63,469 nucleotides of DNA from an uncultured Clostridia bacterium (GTDB lineage: Bacteria; Bacillota; Clostridia; TANB77; CAG-508): assembly GCA_934120315.1 (NCBI GenBank), contig CAKOTX010000006.1, forward strand, positions 1 through 63,469, read 5' to 3'. Position 1 is the first letter of the stretch; every line of letters starts with the position of its first letter. The notes under the pieces were generated by a model. The model was not told the origin of the DNA and did no database searches. It saw only the letters and a program-made list of their open reading frames with translations. A program made the translations under genes and the position numbers. This document shows positions 22,035-31,551 of the stretch, in pieces.

Positions 22035-23840
22035 TTATTCATCATCTAATTTAAGAACTGACAAGAACGCTTCTTGTGGCATTTCTACATTTCCTATTTG
22101 TCTCATTCTCTTTTTTCCTCTTTTTTGTTTTTCTAATAGTTTTTTCTTCCTTGTTATATCTCCACCATAGCATTTAGCCAATACATCTTTTCTCATAGCA
22201 GAAATAGTTTCTCTTGCAATTATTGTTCCTCCAACAACTGCTTGTAATGGAATTGCAAATAAATGTCTTGGTATTACATCTTTTAATTTTTCTACCATCT
22301 TTTTGCCTCTTGCATATGCATTATCTTTAAATACTATAAATGATAAGGCATCAACTGGTTCTCCATTTACATGAATATCTAATTTTACTAAATTTGATTG
22401 TCTATATTCTTTAAATTCATAATCAAATGATGCATAACCTTTTGTTCTAGATTTTAAACTATCAAAAAAGTCATAAATTATTTCATTTAAAGGCATATCA
22501 TATATTAAAGTTACTCTGCTCTCATCTAAATATTTCATATCTATGAATACACCTCTACGGTTTTGACATATGTCCATAATATTTCCAACATATTCTTTTG
22601 GTGTTATAATATTTGCAGTAACTATCGGTTCTTCCATATAAGATATTTCTGTTTGTGGTGGTAAGTCTGCTGGATTGTATATATCCAAAACTTCACCTGT
22701 TGTTTTATGTACTTTATATATAACAGATGGTGCTGTTGTTATTAATCCTAAATCAAATTCTCTATCAAGTCTTTCTTCAATTATCTCTAAATGTAATAAT
22801 CCTAAAAATCCACATCTAAATCCAAAACCTAATGCTGCTGATGATTCTGGTTCATATTCTAAAGCTGCATCATTTAATTTTAATTTTTCTAATGCTACTT
22901 TTAGATTTTCATATTCGCTTCCATCAACAGGATATAATCCACAATATACCATTGGAGTTACTTTTTTATATCCAGGTAATGGTTTATCTGCTGGATTATC
23001 TTTTATAGTAATTGTATCTCCTACTCGTATATCTGTTAAACTTTTAATACTTGCAGCTATATATCCAACTTCTCCAGCTTTGATTTCTTGTGTTGGTGAA
23101 TACATTCCTGGTTCAAAATATCCAACTTCTACAACTGTAAATGTTTTTCCAGTTGACATCAATTCAATTTCATCACCAACTTTTACTTTTCCATCTACAA
23201 CTCTTACATAAGCAACTGCACCTTTGTAATTATCATAATATGAATCAAATATTAAACACTTTGTTTTAGCATTTTCATCACCTTTTGGTGCTGGTATATC
23301 TGTAACAATTCTTTCTAATACTTCATCAACATTTAATCCTGTTTTAGCAGATATGCATGGTGCATCCATTGCAGGAATTCCTATTATATCTTCAATTTCA
23401 TGTTTTACTTCATCTGGTCTTGCATTTGGTAAATCGATTTTATTTATAACTGGCAATATCTCCAAATCATTTTCAATTGCTAAATAAACATTTGCAAGAG
23501 TTTGTGCTTCAACTCCTTGAGTACTGTCTACTACTAATATTGCGCCATCACATGCAGCTAAACTTCTTGATACTTCATAATTAAAATCTACATGTCCTGG
23601 TGTATCTATTAAATTAAATATATATTCTTGTCCATCTTTAGCCTTATATTTCATTCTTACTGCCTGAGATTTTATTGTAATTCCTCTTTCTCTCTCTATA
23701 TCCATATTGTCTAAAACTTGCTCTTCCATTTCTCTTTTAGAAAGAACTCCAGTTTTTTCTATTAGTCTATCTGCTAGTGTTGATTTTCCATGGTCTATGT
23801 GTGCAATTATACTAAAGTTTCTTATATTTTCTTGATTCAT
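22035..23840 (-). CDS. lepA: Elongation factor 4 (LepA)
   Basis: Ribosome-associated GTPase that affects translation initiation and elongation under stress. G1 AHIDHGKSTLADR, G2 RGITIKSQ, G3 DTPGHVDF and G4 NKIDLPNA are intact; the LepA-specific C-terminal domain ends GNVEMPQEAFLSVLKLDD. About 601 residues, full length. ATG 23840 is preferred: AGGAGG lies six bases upstream and the protein begins MNQENIRNFSIIAHIDHG; the frame extends 13 codons further without a ribosome site. First gene of a likely lepA-rlmB-591aa-sortase operon. Confidence 0.97.
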   Translation of the reverse strand: MNQENIRNFSIIAHIDHGKSTLADRLIEKTGVLSKREMEEQVLDNMDIERERGITIKSQAVRMKYKAKDGQEYIFNLIDTPGHVDFNYEVSRSLAACDGAILVVDSTQGVEAQTLANVYLAIENDLEILPVINKIDLPNARPDEVKHEIEDIIGIPAMDAPCISAKTGLNVDEVLERIVTDIPAPKGDENAKTKCLIFDSYYDNYKGAVAYVRVVDGKVKVGDEIELMSTGKTFTVVEVGYFEPGMYSPTQEIKAGEVGYIAASIKSLTDIRVGDTITIKDNPADKPLPGYKKVTPMVYCGLYPVDGSEYENLKVALEKLKLNDAALEYEPESSAALGFGFRCGFLGLLHLEIIEERLDREFDLGLITTAPSVIYKVHKTTGEVLDIYNPADLPPQTEISYMEEPIVTANIITPKEYVGNIMDICQNRRGVFIDMKYLDESRVTLIYDMPLNEIIYDFFDSLKSRTKGYASFDYEFKEYRQSNLVKLDIHVNGEPVDALSFIVFKDNAYARGKKMVEKLKDVIPRHLFAIPLQAVVGGTIIARETISAMRKDVLAKCYGGDITRKKKLLEKQKRGKKRMRQIGNVEMPQEAFLSVLKLDDE

Positions 23841-23971
23841 TATTCCTCCTGTTAATTTGGGGTCGGTCCTTTTTTTCACATGGACAGTCCTTTTAAATTA
23901 TTACATATTTATTGGCTATTTTATTATAACATGTTTCATTATTTTTTTCATTAGTTTTTGGAAAAAAATTT

Positions 23972-24007
23972 TAAAAAAACGACTAATTTTAAATTAGTCG
24001 TTTTTTA
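23972..24007 (-). terminator. Terminator of the 3D-domain gene
   Basis: AAAAAACGACTAATTT / AAATTAGTCGTTTTTT perfect stem with T-run on the minus strand, beginning one base after the stop codon. Confidence 0.9.
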
Positions 24008-24847
24008 CTATTCTGCTACTTGTACTGGTAAATATTTTACCCCCCATGCTAAAGCTTCTGCATGTGAATTCATGTACACATCTATTCTGTTTCCTTGGAT
24101 TGCTCCTCCTCTGTCTTCAACAGTATATTCTTGCCCATTTATAATTAATTTTGTTCCAAATGCAAATTGACCAGATGTTGCTATTGTTCTACCAGCTGTT
24201 GCTTTTGTTCCTGAAGCTGTAATTCCTGTTGTTTTACCACAACATTTTGCACATGAACAATATGCTGTTACTTTAAATATTTTTGTATTTCCATTAGATG
24301 TATTTGCAATTGTACTTCCTGTTCTTGATGTTATATTTTTTTGAATTTGAACAATTCTATCAACAGGTTCTTTAATTATTTCTTCTGACAATTTAATCTT
24401 TTCGATTTCTTCTTCATTTTGATATTTTACTTTATAAGTTGTTTCTTTTAGTCCATCTTCACCTTGTTGTATTACTTTATTTTTTGTTTCTGCAACTCCT
24501 TGTGATGCGTCTTTTGTGATTGTTTCATATGGTATTGTTTCTTGTTCTACTACTATTTTTTCAATTATTGGCGAATAACTTTTTAAAATTTCTTCTAATG
24601 TTGTTTCTACACCACTTTCAGATATTTTTGCTATTTGAACTTCTTGTTCTGATTTATTTGTAATAACAATTGTATTATTATCTGTTATATTTTCTTCCAA
24701 ACTTGGTGTTACTTTTTCATCATCTTCTATAAATATATTGTTGTCTTCTAATATTTCTTCTACATTTGTTTTTGTTGTTATAACTGTCATTGTATATCCA
24801 TTAGCCATTGTAATTTTTACATTTCTAATATCTACTTCCGTAGCCAT
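24008..24847 (-). CDS. 3D-domain cell-wall protein (DUF348-G5-3D), signal segment out of frame
   Basis: A 279-residue reading frame with DUF348-like repeats (residues 1-85: VKITMANGYTMTVITTKTNVEEIL), a G5-like domain (about 95-165) and a C-terminal 3D domain (about 185-277) with cysteines in AYCSCAKCCG and the acidic signature VEDRGGAIQGNRIDVYM. Such YabE/Rpf-like proteins are exported and act on peptidoglycan. As written the protein lacks a signal peptide and its ATG has no ribosome site. Directly upstream (24852-24935) another frame with a ribosome site encodes a membrane segment; removing one T at 24861-24863 would fuse them. A frameshift mutation, assembly error or recoding is likely. Confidence 0.8.
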   Translation of the reverse strand: MATEVDIRNVKITMANGYTMTVITTKTNVEEILEDNNIFIEDDEKVTPSLEENITDNNTIVITNKSEQEVQIAKISESGVETTLEEILKSYSPIIEKIVVEQETIPYETITKDASQGVAETKNKVIQQGEDGLKETTYKVKYQNEEEIEKIKLSEEIIKEPVDRIVQIQKNITSRTGSTIANTSNGNTKIFKVTAYCSCAKCCGKTTGITASGTKATAGRTIATSGQFAFGTKLIINGQEYTVEDRGGAIQGNRIDVYMNSHAEALAWGVKYLPVQVAE

Positions 24848-24851
24848 TACA

Positions 24852-24935
24852 CTAATTCCGAAATATTAAAACTAGTATTAAACTAATGCCAATAATTTTT
24901 ATAATAGAAATAGATGCTTCATCTCTTTTATCCAT
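24852..24935 (-). other. Signal-anchor reading frame, probable 5' part of the 3D-domain gene
   Basis: A 27-codon frame (MDKRDEASISIIKIIGIS, then LILVLIFRN) with a charged start and a hydrophobic helix, preceded by AAAAGGAGG (13 bases before ATG) and a consensus promoter. It stops at TAG four bases before the ATG of the 3D gene. Deleting one T in its TTT codon gives a continuous product LILVLIFGISVMATEVDI, a normal signal-anchor junction. Confidence 0.6.
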
Positions 24936-24969
24936 AAAAATCTATAATCCTCCTTTTGACGACATTTTT

Positions 24970-24998
24970 ATTATACATGATTTATATTATTTTGTCAA
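24970..24998 (-). promoter_or_regulatory. Consensus SigA promoter of the 3D-domain gene
   Basis: TTGACA, 17-base spacer, TATAAT on the minus strand, leading into the AGGAGG site of the signal-anchor frame. Confidence 0.8.
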
Positions 24999-25112
24999 AT
25001 TTTTTGTTTTTGTGTTTCCAATTTCCGTAAGGCTTGGTAAATCTTGGACTTTAATATATTATATGCAACTTGTACAAAAAAATTCCTTAAAAATTTTTTT
25101 GATTCAAAATTA

Positions 25113-25141
25113 TTGTAAAAAAAATACTTATATGTTATTAT
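25113..25141 (+). promoter_or_regulatory. Probable promoter of lemA-htpX
   Basis: TTGTAA, 17-base spacer, TATTAT, 32 bases before the lemA ATG. A second TATAAT at 25147 lacks a good -35. Confidence 0.45.
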
Positions 25142-25173
25142 ATTGATATAATAATTGCAAAGGAGGTATTTCT

Positions 25174-25725
25174 ATGTGGATTGCAATATTAATTATTGTA
25201 CTATTAGTTCTTTGGGTTATTTCTATTTACAATGGTTTAGTATCATCTAGACAAAAAGTAGATAATGCTTGGAGCCAAATCGATGTACAATTGCAAAGAA
25301 GATTTGATTTAATTCCTAATTTTGTTGAAACTGTAAAAGGTTATATGACACATGAATCTGAAACATTTGAAAAAATTACTGCATTAAGAACTTCATGGGC
25401 TAATTCTTCTTCTGTAGGAGAAAAAGCAAAATTAGATGGTGAACTTTCTGGAGCTTTAAAAACAATTATGGCTGTTTCAGAAAATTATCCTGAATTAAAA
25501 GCAAATACTAATTTTTCAGAATTATCTGAGGAACTACGTAATACTGAAAATAAAATTTCTTTTTCAAGACAATTCTATAATGACAGTGTTACAAGATATA
25601 ATACTAAATTAGAGCTTTTCCCTTCTAACATTATTGCAAATATGTTCAACTTTAAATCAAGAGAATTATTTGCAGCTGAAAGTGATGAAGCTAGAAAAAA
25701 TGTTAAAGTTAATTTTGATAAATAA
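25174..25725 (+). CDS. LemA family protein
   Basis: A 183-residue LemA protein: N-terminal membrane helix (residues 1-20, outside facing N-terminus), then a four-helix bundle with the family signature VDNAWSQIDVQLQRRFDLIPN and FNFKSRELFAAESDEARKNVKV at the end. The molecular role is unclear; it is regularly paired with HtpX-like metalloproteases, as here (73 bases downstream). ATG has AAAGGAGG upstream. First gene of the plus-strand block. Confidence 0.93.
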   Translation: MWIAILIIVLLVLWVISIYNGLVSSRQKVDNAWSQIDVQLQRRFDLIPNFVETVKGYMTHESETFEKITALRTSWANSSSVGEKAKLDGELSGALKTIMAVSENYPELKANTNFSELSEELRNTENKISFSRQFYNDSVTRYNTKLELFPSNIIANMFNFKSRELFAAESDEARKNVKVNFDK

Positions 25726-25798
25726 CATTTATTTAATGCCAGTTTTCTTTTGCTTTATGCATTAGACACTGGCAAATTTTATATGAAAGGATGATTTT

Positions 25799-26686
25799 AT
25801 GTTTGAAGATATAAAAAGAAATAAAATTAAATCTTGGGTTATAGTTTTACTATTTCTTGCCTTTATTTCTTTAATTGTTTATTATATTTGTATGGCTTTA
25901 GATTTAGGAGAAATGTCTATTATTATAGCATTAATTTTCTCTATAATTTCTACTTTTGGTTCTTATTATTATAGTGATAAGATTGTCCTAAGTTTAAATA
26001 AAGCAAGACCTGCAACTAAAGAAGAAAATTTAAAACTTGTTAATATTTTAGACTCACTTGTAGTTTCTGCTGGTTTACCTTGTACTCCAAAGTTATATAT
26101 TGTAGAAGATAGTCAGCCAAATGCATTTGCAACAGGAAGAAATCCAGAAAATGCTGTAATCTGCGTTACAACTGGTTTATTAGATAAATTGGAATATTAT
26201 GAATTAGAAGGAGTTCTAGCACATGAAATGGCTCATATAAAAAATTATGATATTAGGCTTTCTGCAGTAGTTTCAGTTATGGTTGGATTTGTTGTTATGC
26301 TTTCAGATTGGTTTACAAGAATTTCTTTTTGTGGTGGTCCTAGAAAAAGAGATGATGATGATAATGGAAATCCGATATTAATGTTTATCGGTCTTATCTT
26401 TTTAATTTTAGCCCCTATATTCGGCCAACTAATGCAACTTGCACTTTCAAGAAAAAGAGAATTTTTAGCAGATGCAACAGCTATAGAATTTACACGAAAT
26501 CCTGAAGGTCTTATATCTGCTTTAATAAAAATTTCTGATGATCCTAATCAATTAAAAGTTGCAAATAATGCAACTGAAAATATGTACATCGTAAATCCTT
26601 TTAGGGGAAAAAAATCTTCATCAAGTCTATGGTCTACTCATCCAAGTATCGAAGATAGAGTTACGGCTTTAAGGAATTTGAAGTAA
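25799..26686 (+). CDS. htpX: HtpX-like membrane zinc metalloprotease (M48)
   Basis: Integral membrane M48 protease of 295 residues, expected to clear damaged membrane proteins. Two N-terminal membrane helices (about 15-33 and 40-58), the zinc motif in LEGVLAHEMAHIKNYD (HEMAH) near residue 142, two more helices and the third ligand Glu in REFLADATAIEF. ATG has GAAAGGATG upstream. Forms a lemA-htpX unit ended by a terminator. Confidence 0.93.
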   Translation: MFEDIKRNKIKSWVIVLLFLAFISLIVYYICMALDLGEMSIIIALIFSIISTFGSYYYSDKIVLSLNKARPATKEENLKLVNILDSLVVSAGLPCTPKLYIVEDSQPNAFATGRNPENAVICVTTGLLDKLEYYELEGVLAHEMAHIKNYDIRLSAVVSVMVGFVVMLSDWFTRISFCGGPRKRDDDDNGNPILMFIGLIFLILAPIFGQLMQLALSRKREFLADATAIEFTRNPEGLISALIKISDDPNQLKVANNATENMYIVNPFRGKKSSSSLWSTHPSIEDRVTALRNLK

Positions 26687-26691
26687 TTTAT

Positions 26692-26725
26692 CAAAAGTGT
26701 TTCAATTTATGAAACACTTTTTTGT
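26692..26725 (+). terminator. Terminator of lemA-htpX
   Basis: AAAAGTGTTTC / GAAACACTTTT stem with a T-run on the plus strand, seven bases after the htpX stop codon. Confidence 0.88.
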
Positions 26726-26773
26726 ATCTTTTTGCATTTTAATGTCATATCTTACTAGAGGAGGATTAAAAAT

Positions 26774-27328
26774 ATGATTTTAAAATGTATCTTATTAGCT
26801 TTATCTGCAAGTTTAGATGCTTTAGGTCTAGGAATTACATATGGGATAAAGCATACAAAAATGTCTAAATTTAGTAACTTAATTATATTTACCATATTAT
26901 TAATTTCATCTAGTCTTTCAATTCTTATTGGACATTATATATCAAATTTATTTTCTCAAACTTTTACGGCACTGCTAGGTTCAGCACTTTTAATATTTTT
27001 GGGATTATACAATATTTATAAAATAAAAAATAATACTTCTACCAATTTTGATACTGATAACTCTAATTACATTGATACTAAAGAAGCTTTTGCTTTAGGA
27101 ATTGCCATTGCTATTGATGCCTCTTGTGTTAGTCTTAGTTCTGGAATAATCGGATATGGAAGCTTTTTATTACCAATATTAATGGCTATTTTTCACACTT
27201 TTTTCATAAACTGTGGAACTTTTATTACTGCCCTTTATATAAATAAATTAAAAATTCCAGATAAAATACTGTCAGTTATTTCAGGAGTTATCCTCATTTC
27301 AATTGGTTTTATAAGAATGATATCTTGA
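26774..27328 (+). CDS. MntP/YtaF-like membrane protein, copy 1
   Basis: A 184-residue, six-helix membrane protein with two internal repeats, each carrying an Asp-containing motif (ALSASLDALGLGITYG in helix 1, AIAIDASCVSLSSG in helix 4). This is the MntP/YtaF superfamily: MntP exports manganese; YtaF-type members are found in sporulation gene sets. The sequence favours a YtaF-like member but I cannot separate the two with confidence. AGAGGAGG precedes the ATG. A paralogue follows 14 bases later. Confidence 0.82.
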   Translation: MILKCILLALSASLDALGLGITYGIKHTKMSKFSNLIIFTILLISSSLSILIGHYISNLFSQTFTALLGSALLIFLGLYNIYKIKNNTSTNFDTDNSNYIDTKEAFALGIAIAIDASCVSLSSGIIGYGSFLLPILMAIFHTFFINCGTFITALYINKLKIPDKILSVISGVILISIGFIRMIS

Positions 27329-27342
27329 AATGAGGTGTTAGT

Positions 27343-27897
27343 ATGTTGTTAAGTTGTATTTTATTAGCTTTATCTGTTAGTATAGATTCTATTATTATTG
27401 GAATAACCTATGGAATTAAAAAAACAAAAATCGAAAAAATTAGTAATATTATTTTATTTGTAATTTCTTTTTCAGTTACCTGTAGTTCTATATTTTTAGG
27501 ACATTATATTTCAGTATTATTTTCGCCTAATATTTCTAAATTTTTAGGTTGCTCATTTTTAATTATATTAGGAATATACAATATTTATAAAATTATAAAT
27601 AATAATAGTGCTGATTATGATTCTGACCACTCTAATAATATTGATATGAAAGAGGCTTTGTTCTTAGGGCTAGCATTATCAATAGACTCTGCTTGTGTTG
27701 GAATTGGTTCTGGAATAATTGGATTAAATGATATAATTTTGCCAATTTTAGTTTCTACTTTTCAACTTATCTTCTTAAACTATGGGAATTTTATCGCAAA
27801 GACTCTCATGTCCAAAATCAATATTTCTGAAGCAGGTCTTTCAATATTCGCAAGCATAATTTTAATTACTGTTGGTATTTTTAGAATTATATTATAA
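27343..27897 (+). CDS. MntP/YtaF-like membrane protein, copy 2
   Basis: Tandem paralogue of the preceding gene: same length (184 residues), same helix order and paired Asp motifs (ALSVSIDSIIIGITYG and ALSIDSACVGIGSG), also sharing GLYNIYKI/GIYNIYKI before the central loop. The two copies differ enough to be an old duplication and probably form a heteromeric or functionally split pair. ATG has ATGAGGTG upstream. Ends at a bidirectional terminator shared with smc. Confidence 0.82.
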   Translation: MLLSCILLALSVSIDSIIIGITYGIKKTKIEKISNIILFVISFSVTCSSIFLGHYISVLFSPNISKFLGCSFLIILGIYNIYKIINNNSADYDSDHSNNIDMKEALFLGLALSIDSACVGIGSGIIGLNDIILPILVSTFQLIFLNYGNFIAKTLMSKINISEAGLSIFASIILITVGIFRIIL

Positions 27898-27930
27898 AAA
27901 AATAGGTCAGAAAAATGACCTATTTTTACT
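27895..27930. terminator. Bidirectional terminator between YtaF-like copy 2 and smc
   Basis: AAAATAGGTCA / TGACCTATTTT stem with flanking A and T runs at the meeting point of the two convergent genes. Confidence 0.9.
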
Positions 27931-30900
27931 TTAATTTCATAGAAAGCAATTTTGATATTCCCTTTTCTTCCATAGTTACACCATAAACAGTATCTGCCGC
28001 TTCCATTGTTCCTTTTCTATGTGTAATAACTAAAAATTGTGTTTCTTTTGCAAACTTTTTCAAATACTCAGCATATCTGTATACATTAACATCATCTAGA
28101 GCTGCTTCAATTTCATCAAGCACGCAGAATGGTGCTGGATTAATTTTTAAAATTGCGAATAACAATGCTATTGCAGTAAAAGCTTTTTCTCCTCCTGAAA
28201 GTAATGTCATACTCTGCAATTTCTTTCCTGGTGGTTGAACAGTAATATCTATTCCACACTCTAAAATATCATTTTCGTCAGTTAGTGTTACTTCTGCCAT
28301 TCCTCCACCAAACAATTCTTTAAATACTTCTCCAAAATTCTTATTTATAATTTCAAATTTTTCTTTAAATTGTTGTTTCATTGTTTCAGTCATATCTTGT
28401 ATAACTTTTCTTAATTTTGACATTGTATCTTCCAAATCTAATCTTTGTTCACACATAAAATCATATCTATCTTTTAAATTTTTATATTCTTCAATAGAAT
28501 CAACATTTACACTTCCAAGTTCTTTTATATCTGTTCTTAAGACATTTACTCTTCTCTGCGTAACTGCTACATTTTCAGGCTTATGATAATCTCCTGCATT
28601 ATTTGGAGTAAGTTCATATTCTTCCCACATCTTATTAATAACATCTGTAATATCTTCTTCTGTTTTTGTCTTTTTTACTTCCAATTTTGTGATTTGAGCT
28701 TTTAATTCTTCTAATTTTTTAAATTGCTCTGTTTGTTCTTCTTCTTTTTTGCTCAATTTTTCATTTTTTTCTATTCTTTCTTTTTTCATTTTGTCAATAG
28801 TATCGCCACTATTTGAAACTTTTGATTTTACCTTTTCTATTTCCTGCTTTATATCTTCTATTTCAACTTTTAAATTTTCATTTTCAGAATTTGCATTTTC
28901 TATTTGTAAAGTCTTATTTTCTTTATTTTTAGTATGTGTATCTATTTCTTTTTTTATCATTTCTGTCATCTCTTGAATAGAAACTTCACTTTCATTAAAT
29001 GATGATACTGATATTTTTAAATTTGTAATATCAAAATTTAAATCATCTATATATTTTTGACTGTCTTTATTTGAATTAGAAAATTCATCTATTATTTTTT
29101 GATCTTCTTCATTTTGTTTGTTCATCAATTCAATATTTTCTTTATTTTTCTGTCTATTTTCTAATGTTTCATTTTTAGTTGCCTCTGCTTTTGAATCTTC
29201 ATCTTTCAACTTTTCAATTCTCTTTTGAATTTGTTCTATATTTTCATCAATTGAAATTATTCTTTGTTTTTCTGTTGCATAAGTAATATCTATTTCTTGT
29301 AATTGTTTTTCTAATGCTTGGATTTCTTCTATAATATTTTCAGATGAATCTGTATATTCTTCCTTATCTTTTTCCAATTTTTGAACTTTATTTTTTAATA
29401 TTTTTATATCTTTTTCTAGTTCTTCTATTTCTCTACTTCTTCCTAAAATATTTACAGTCTTTTTTGTTACTGAACCACCTGTAATTGCGCCTGATGGGTT
29501 AATTACATCACCTTCAACTGTTATTATTCTAAATGAATATGAGTTCTCCTTTGCAAGGTTTATTGCATTTTGAATATTATCTACTACAACAGTTCTTCCT
29601 AATAAATTTAATATAATTTGTTCATATTTTTTATCAAATTCTACTAAATCTGATGCAACTCCTATTACACCTATTTTTTTGCCTTTTATATTTTCAAGCT
29701 TTTTGCCTTTTACTGATGTAATTGGTAAAAATGATGCTCTACCTAAATTATTTTCCTTTAAGTGCTCTACTAATTTTTTCGCATCTTCTTCTGTATCTGT
29801 TACAATATTTTGTAAGCTTGCTCCCAAACACATTTCTATTGCAGTTTCATATTGTTTTGGCACAGAAATTATATTTGCTAAAACACCATGCATTCCTTTT
29901 CCAAGTTCTTTAACTTTTTCACAATCTATTAATAATGATTTTACACTTTTAATATAACCTTCTTTTTCTTTTTCTGTTTCAACTAAGAAATTATATCTGG
30001 ATTGTTTAAGTCTTAAATTATTAGTATCATTAACTATTTGTGCATCAAATTCTTTTAATTTATTTGCAATCTCTTGTTTTTTATTGTCTATTTCTTCAAT
30101 AGATTTTAAAATTTTATTTCTATCTGACTCAATTTTGTAAAATTCTTTTGCAATGTCTTCTTTTTTCATTCTCGTTCTATCAAGATCTAATACATTATTA
30201 CTTATTTCTTGTTTTATTTGTTTTTGTCTTTTTTCGATATTGTCTATATTTGCTGTTTGTGTACTTATTTCAGATTGTAATTCATATTTTTTATCTATGT
30301 TTTCTTCAACTTGTTTTTTTATTTTTTCTATTTCAAGTTCTTTAGAACTCAACTTTTCTGTTATCTTTCTTAATTCTTCTTCTTTTTCTTTTAACTCATT
30401 TTCAAACTTTTCTTTATTTTGTTTTAAATTATCTTGCTTAGTTTGCTTTTGCTCTATTTCTTGTTTTAATGTCTCAATTTTAGTTTCTAATTCTTCAATC
30501 TCTTTTGTATATAATTTAGTATTTTCAATATTATTATTAATTTTTGCTTCTGCTAAATTAATATTTGAATTTAGTTTTTCTATTTCTTTTTGGCTTTCAA
30601 ATCCTATATTTTGCATATTTTCTATTTGTAAAGTTATTTCATCAATACTATCTTTTAGCTCTTCTTTTAAGATTTTGATTTTTTCTAATTTTCCTTCTTC
30701 TTGATTTAAAGTTGAATTCATTATTTCTTCATCTTCTGCTAATTCTTCTAATGATTTTTTATATTTTTCTATATTATATATAAATAACCCAACTTCTATA
30801 TTTTTCAGTTCTTCTTTTAAATTCAAATACTTTTTAGCCTTGTCTGATTGAATTTGTAATGGTTCAAGATTTCCTTCTATTTCAGTTAATATGTCATTTA

Positions 30901-31471
30901 TCCTCAATAAATTTAACTTTGTTTGTTCTAATTTTTTCTCTGTTTCTTCTTTTCTTGAACGATATTTTACAATTCCAGCCGCTTCCTCAAATATGTGTCT
31001 TCTGTCTTCTGATTTATTACTTAGAATTTCATCGATTTTTCCTTGTCCAATAATAGAATAGCCATCACGTCCTATTCCTGTGTCCATAAACAATTCTACT
31101 ACATCTTTTAATCTACAAGGAACTTTATTTATATAATATCCTGTTTCTCCGCTTCTATATATTTTTCTTGTTACTGTTACTTCTGAATATTCTATTGGAA
31201 GAGCCCCATCTGTATTATCAAATACTAATGATGCCTCTGCAAAACCTAATGATTTTCTACTTTGTGTTCCTGCAAATATGATATCTTGAGTCTTGGCACC
31301 TCTCAATGATTTCATACTTTGTTCTCCTAGTATCCATCTTATACTATCAGAAATATTGCTTTTTCCTGAACCATTTGGTCCTATAACAGCTGTAATTCCT
31401 GGCATAAATTCTAATACTGTTTTATCTGCAAATGATTTAAATCCTTGCATTTCTAGCCTTTTTAAATACAT
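27926..31471 (-). CDS. smc: Chromosome segregation protein SMC
   Basis: Condensin ATPase of about 1181 residues that loads on and organises the chromosome with ScpA and ScpB (not in this window). Walker A GPNGSGKSN near residue 33, two long coiled coils, a hinge at about 500-680 (GVLANIISVPKQYETAIEMCLGAS, GGSVTKKTVN), the ABC signature LLSGGEKAFTAIALLFA and Walker B CVLDEIEAALDD. ATG 31471 has AAAGGTG upstream and begins MYLKRLEMQGFKSFADKT. The usual downstream ftsY is absent; the gene stands alone. Confidence 0.97.
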   Translation of the reverse strand: MYLKRLEMQGFKSFADKTVLEFMPGITAVIGPNGSGKSNISDSIRWILGEQSMKSLRGAKTQDIIFAGTQSRKSLGFAEASLVFDNTDGALPIEYSEVTVTRKIYRSGETGYYINKVPCRLKDVVELFMDTGIGRDGYSIIGQGKIDEILSNKSEDRRHIFEEAAGIVKYRSRKEETEKKLEQTKLNLLRINDILTEIEGNLEPLQIQSDKAKKYLNLKEELKNIEVGLFIYNIEKYKKSLEELAEDEEIMNSTLNQEEGKLEKIKILKEELKDSIDEITLQIENMQNIGFESQKEIEKLNSNINLAEAKINNNIENTKLYTKEIEELETKIETLKQEIEQKQTKQDNLKQNKEKFENELKEKEEELRKITEKLSSKELEIEKIKKQVEENIDKKYELQSEISTQTANIDNIEKRQKQIKQEISNNVLDLDRTRMKKEDIAKEFYKIESDRNKILKSIEEIDNKKQEIANKLKEFDAQIVNDTNNLRLKQSRYNFLVETEKEKEGYIKSVKSLLIDCEKVKELGKGMHGVLANIISVPKQYETAIEMCLGASLQNIVTDTEEDAKKLVEHLKENNLGRASFLPITSVKGKKLENIKGKKIGVIGVASDLVEFDKKYEQIILNLLGRTVVVDNIQNAINLAKENSYSFRIITVEGDVINPSGAITGGSVTKKTVNILGRSREIEELEKDIKILKNKVQKLEKDKEEYTDSSENIIEEIQALEKQLQEIDITYATEKQRIISIDENIEQIQKRIEKLKDEDSKAEATKNETLENRQKNKENIELMNKQNEEDQKIIDEFSNSNKDSQKYIDDLNFDITNLKISVSSFNESEVSIQEMTEMIKKEIDTHTKNKENKTLQIENANSENENLKVEIEDIKQEIEKVKSKVSNSGDTIDKMKKERIEKNEKLSKKEEEQTEQFKKLEELKAQITKLEVKKTKTEEDITDVINKMWEEYELTPNNAGDYHKPENVAVTQRRVNVLRTDIKELGSVNVDSIEEYKNLKDRYDFMCEQRLDLEDTMSKLRKVIQDMTETMKQQFKEKFEIINKNFGEVFKELFGGGMAEVTLTDENDILECGIDITVQPPGKKLQSMTLLSGGEKAFTAIALLFAILKINPAPFCVLDEIEAALDDVNVYRYAEYLKKFAKETQFLVITHRKGTMEAADTVYGVTMEEKGISKLLSMKLK

Positions 31472-31518
31472 GTTTATCACCTTTTCTTGTCGTTTCTTGT
31501 TGTATTTTATCGTAAAAA

Positions 31519-31551
31519 ATAAAAAATAGCAAGTTATCTTGCTATTTTTAT
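31519..31551 (-). terminator. Terminator of the two-component operon
   Basis: AAAATAGCAAG / CTTGCTATTTT stem with T-run on the minus strand, overlapping the kinase stop codon; same core sequence as the hairpin at 17366. Confidence 0.85.

Larger units (their letters stand above)
24936..25173. other. Divergent control region between the 3D gene and lemA
   Basis: No gene is seen. It holds a consensus promoter on the minus strand (24970-24998), a weaker one on the plus strand (25113-25141) and ribosome sites for both sides. Confidence 0.6.

Noticed and set aside
22675..23211. 178-codon plus-strand frame opposite lepA
   Set aside because: Antisense shadow of a conserved gene with no start signal.
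30153..30704. 183-codon plus-strand frame opposite smc
   Set aside because: Phe/Ser-rich translation arising from the antisense of the coiled coil.
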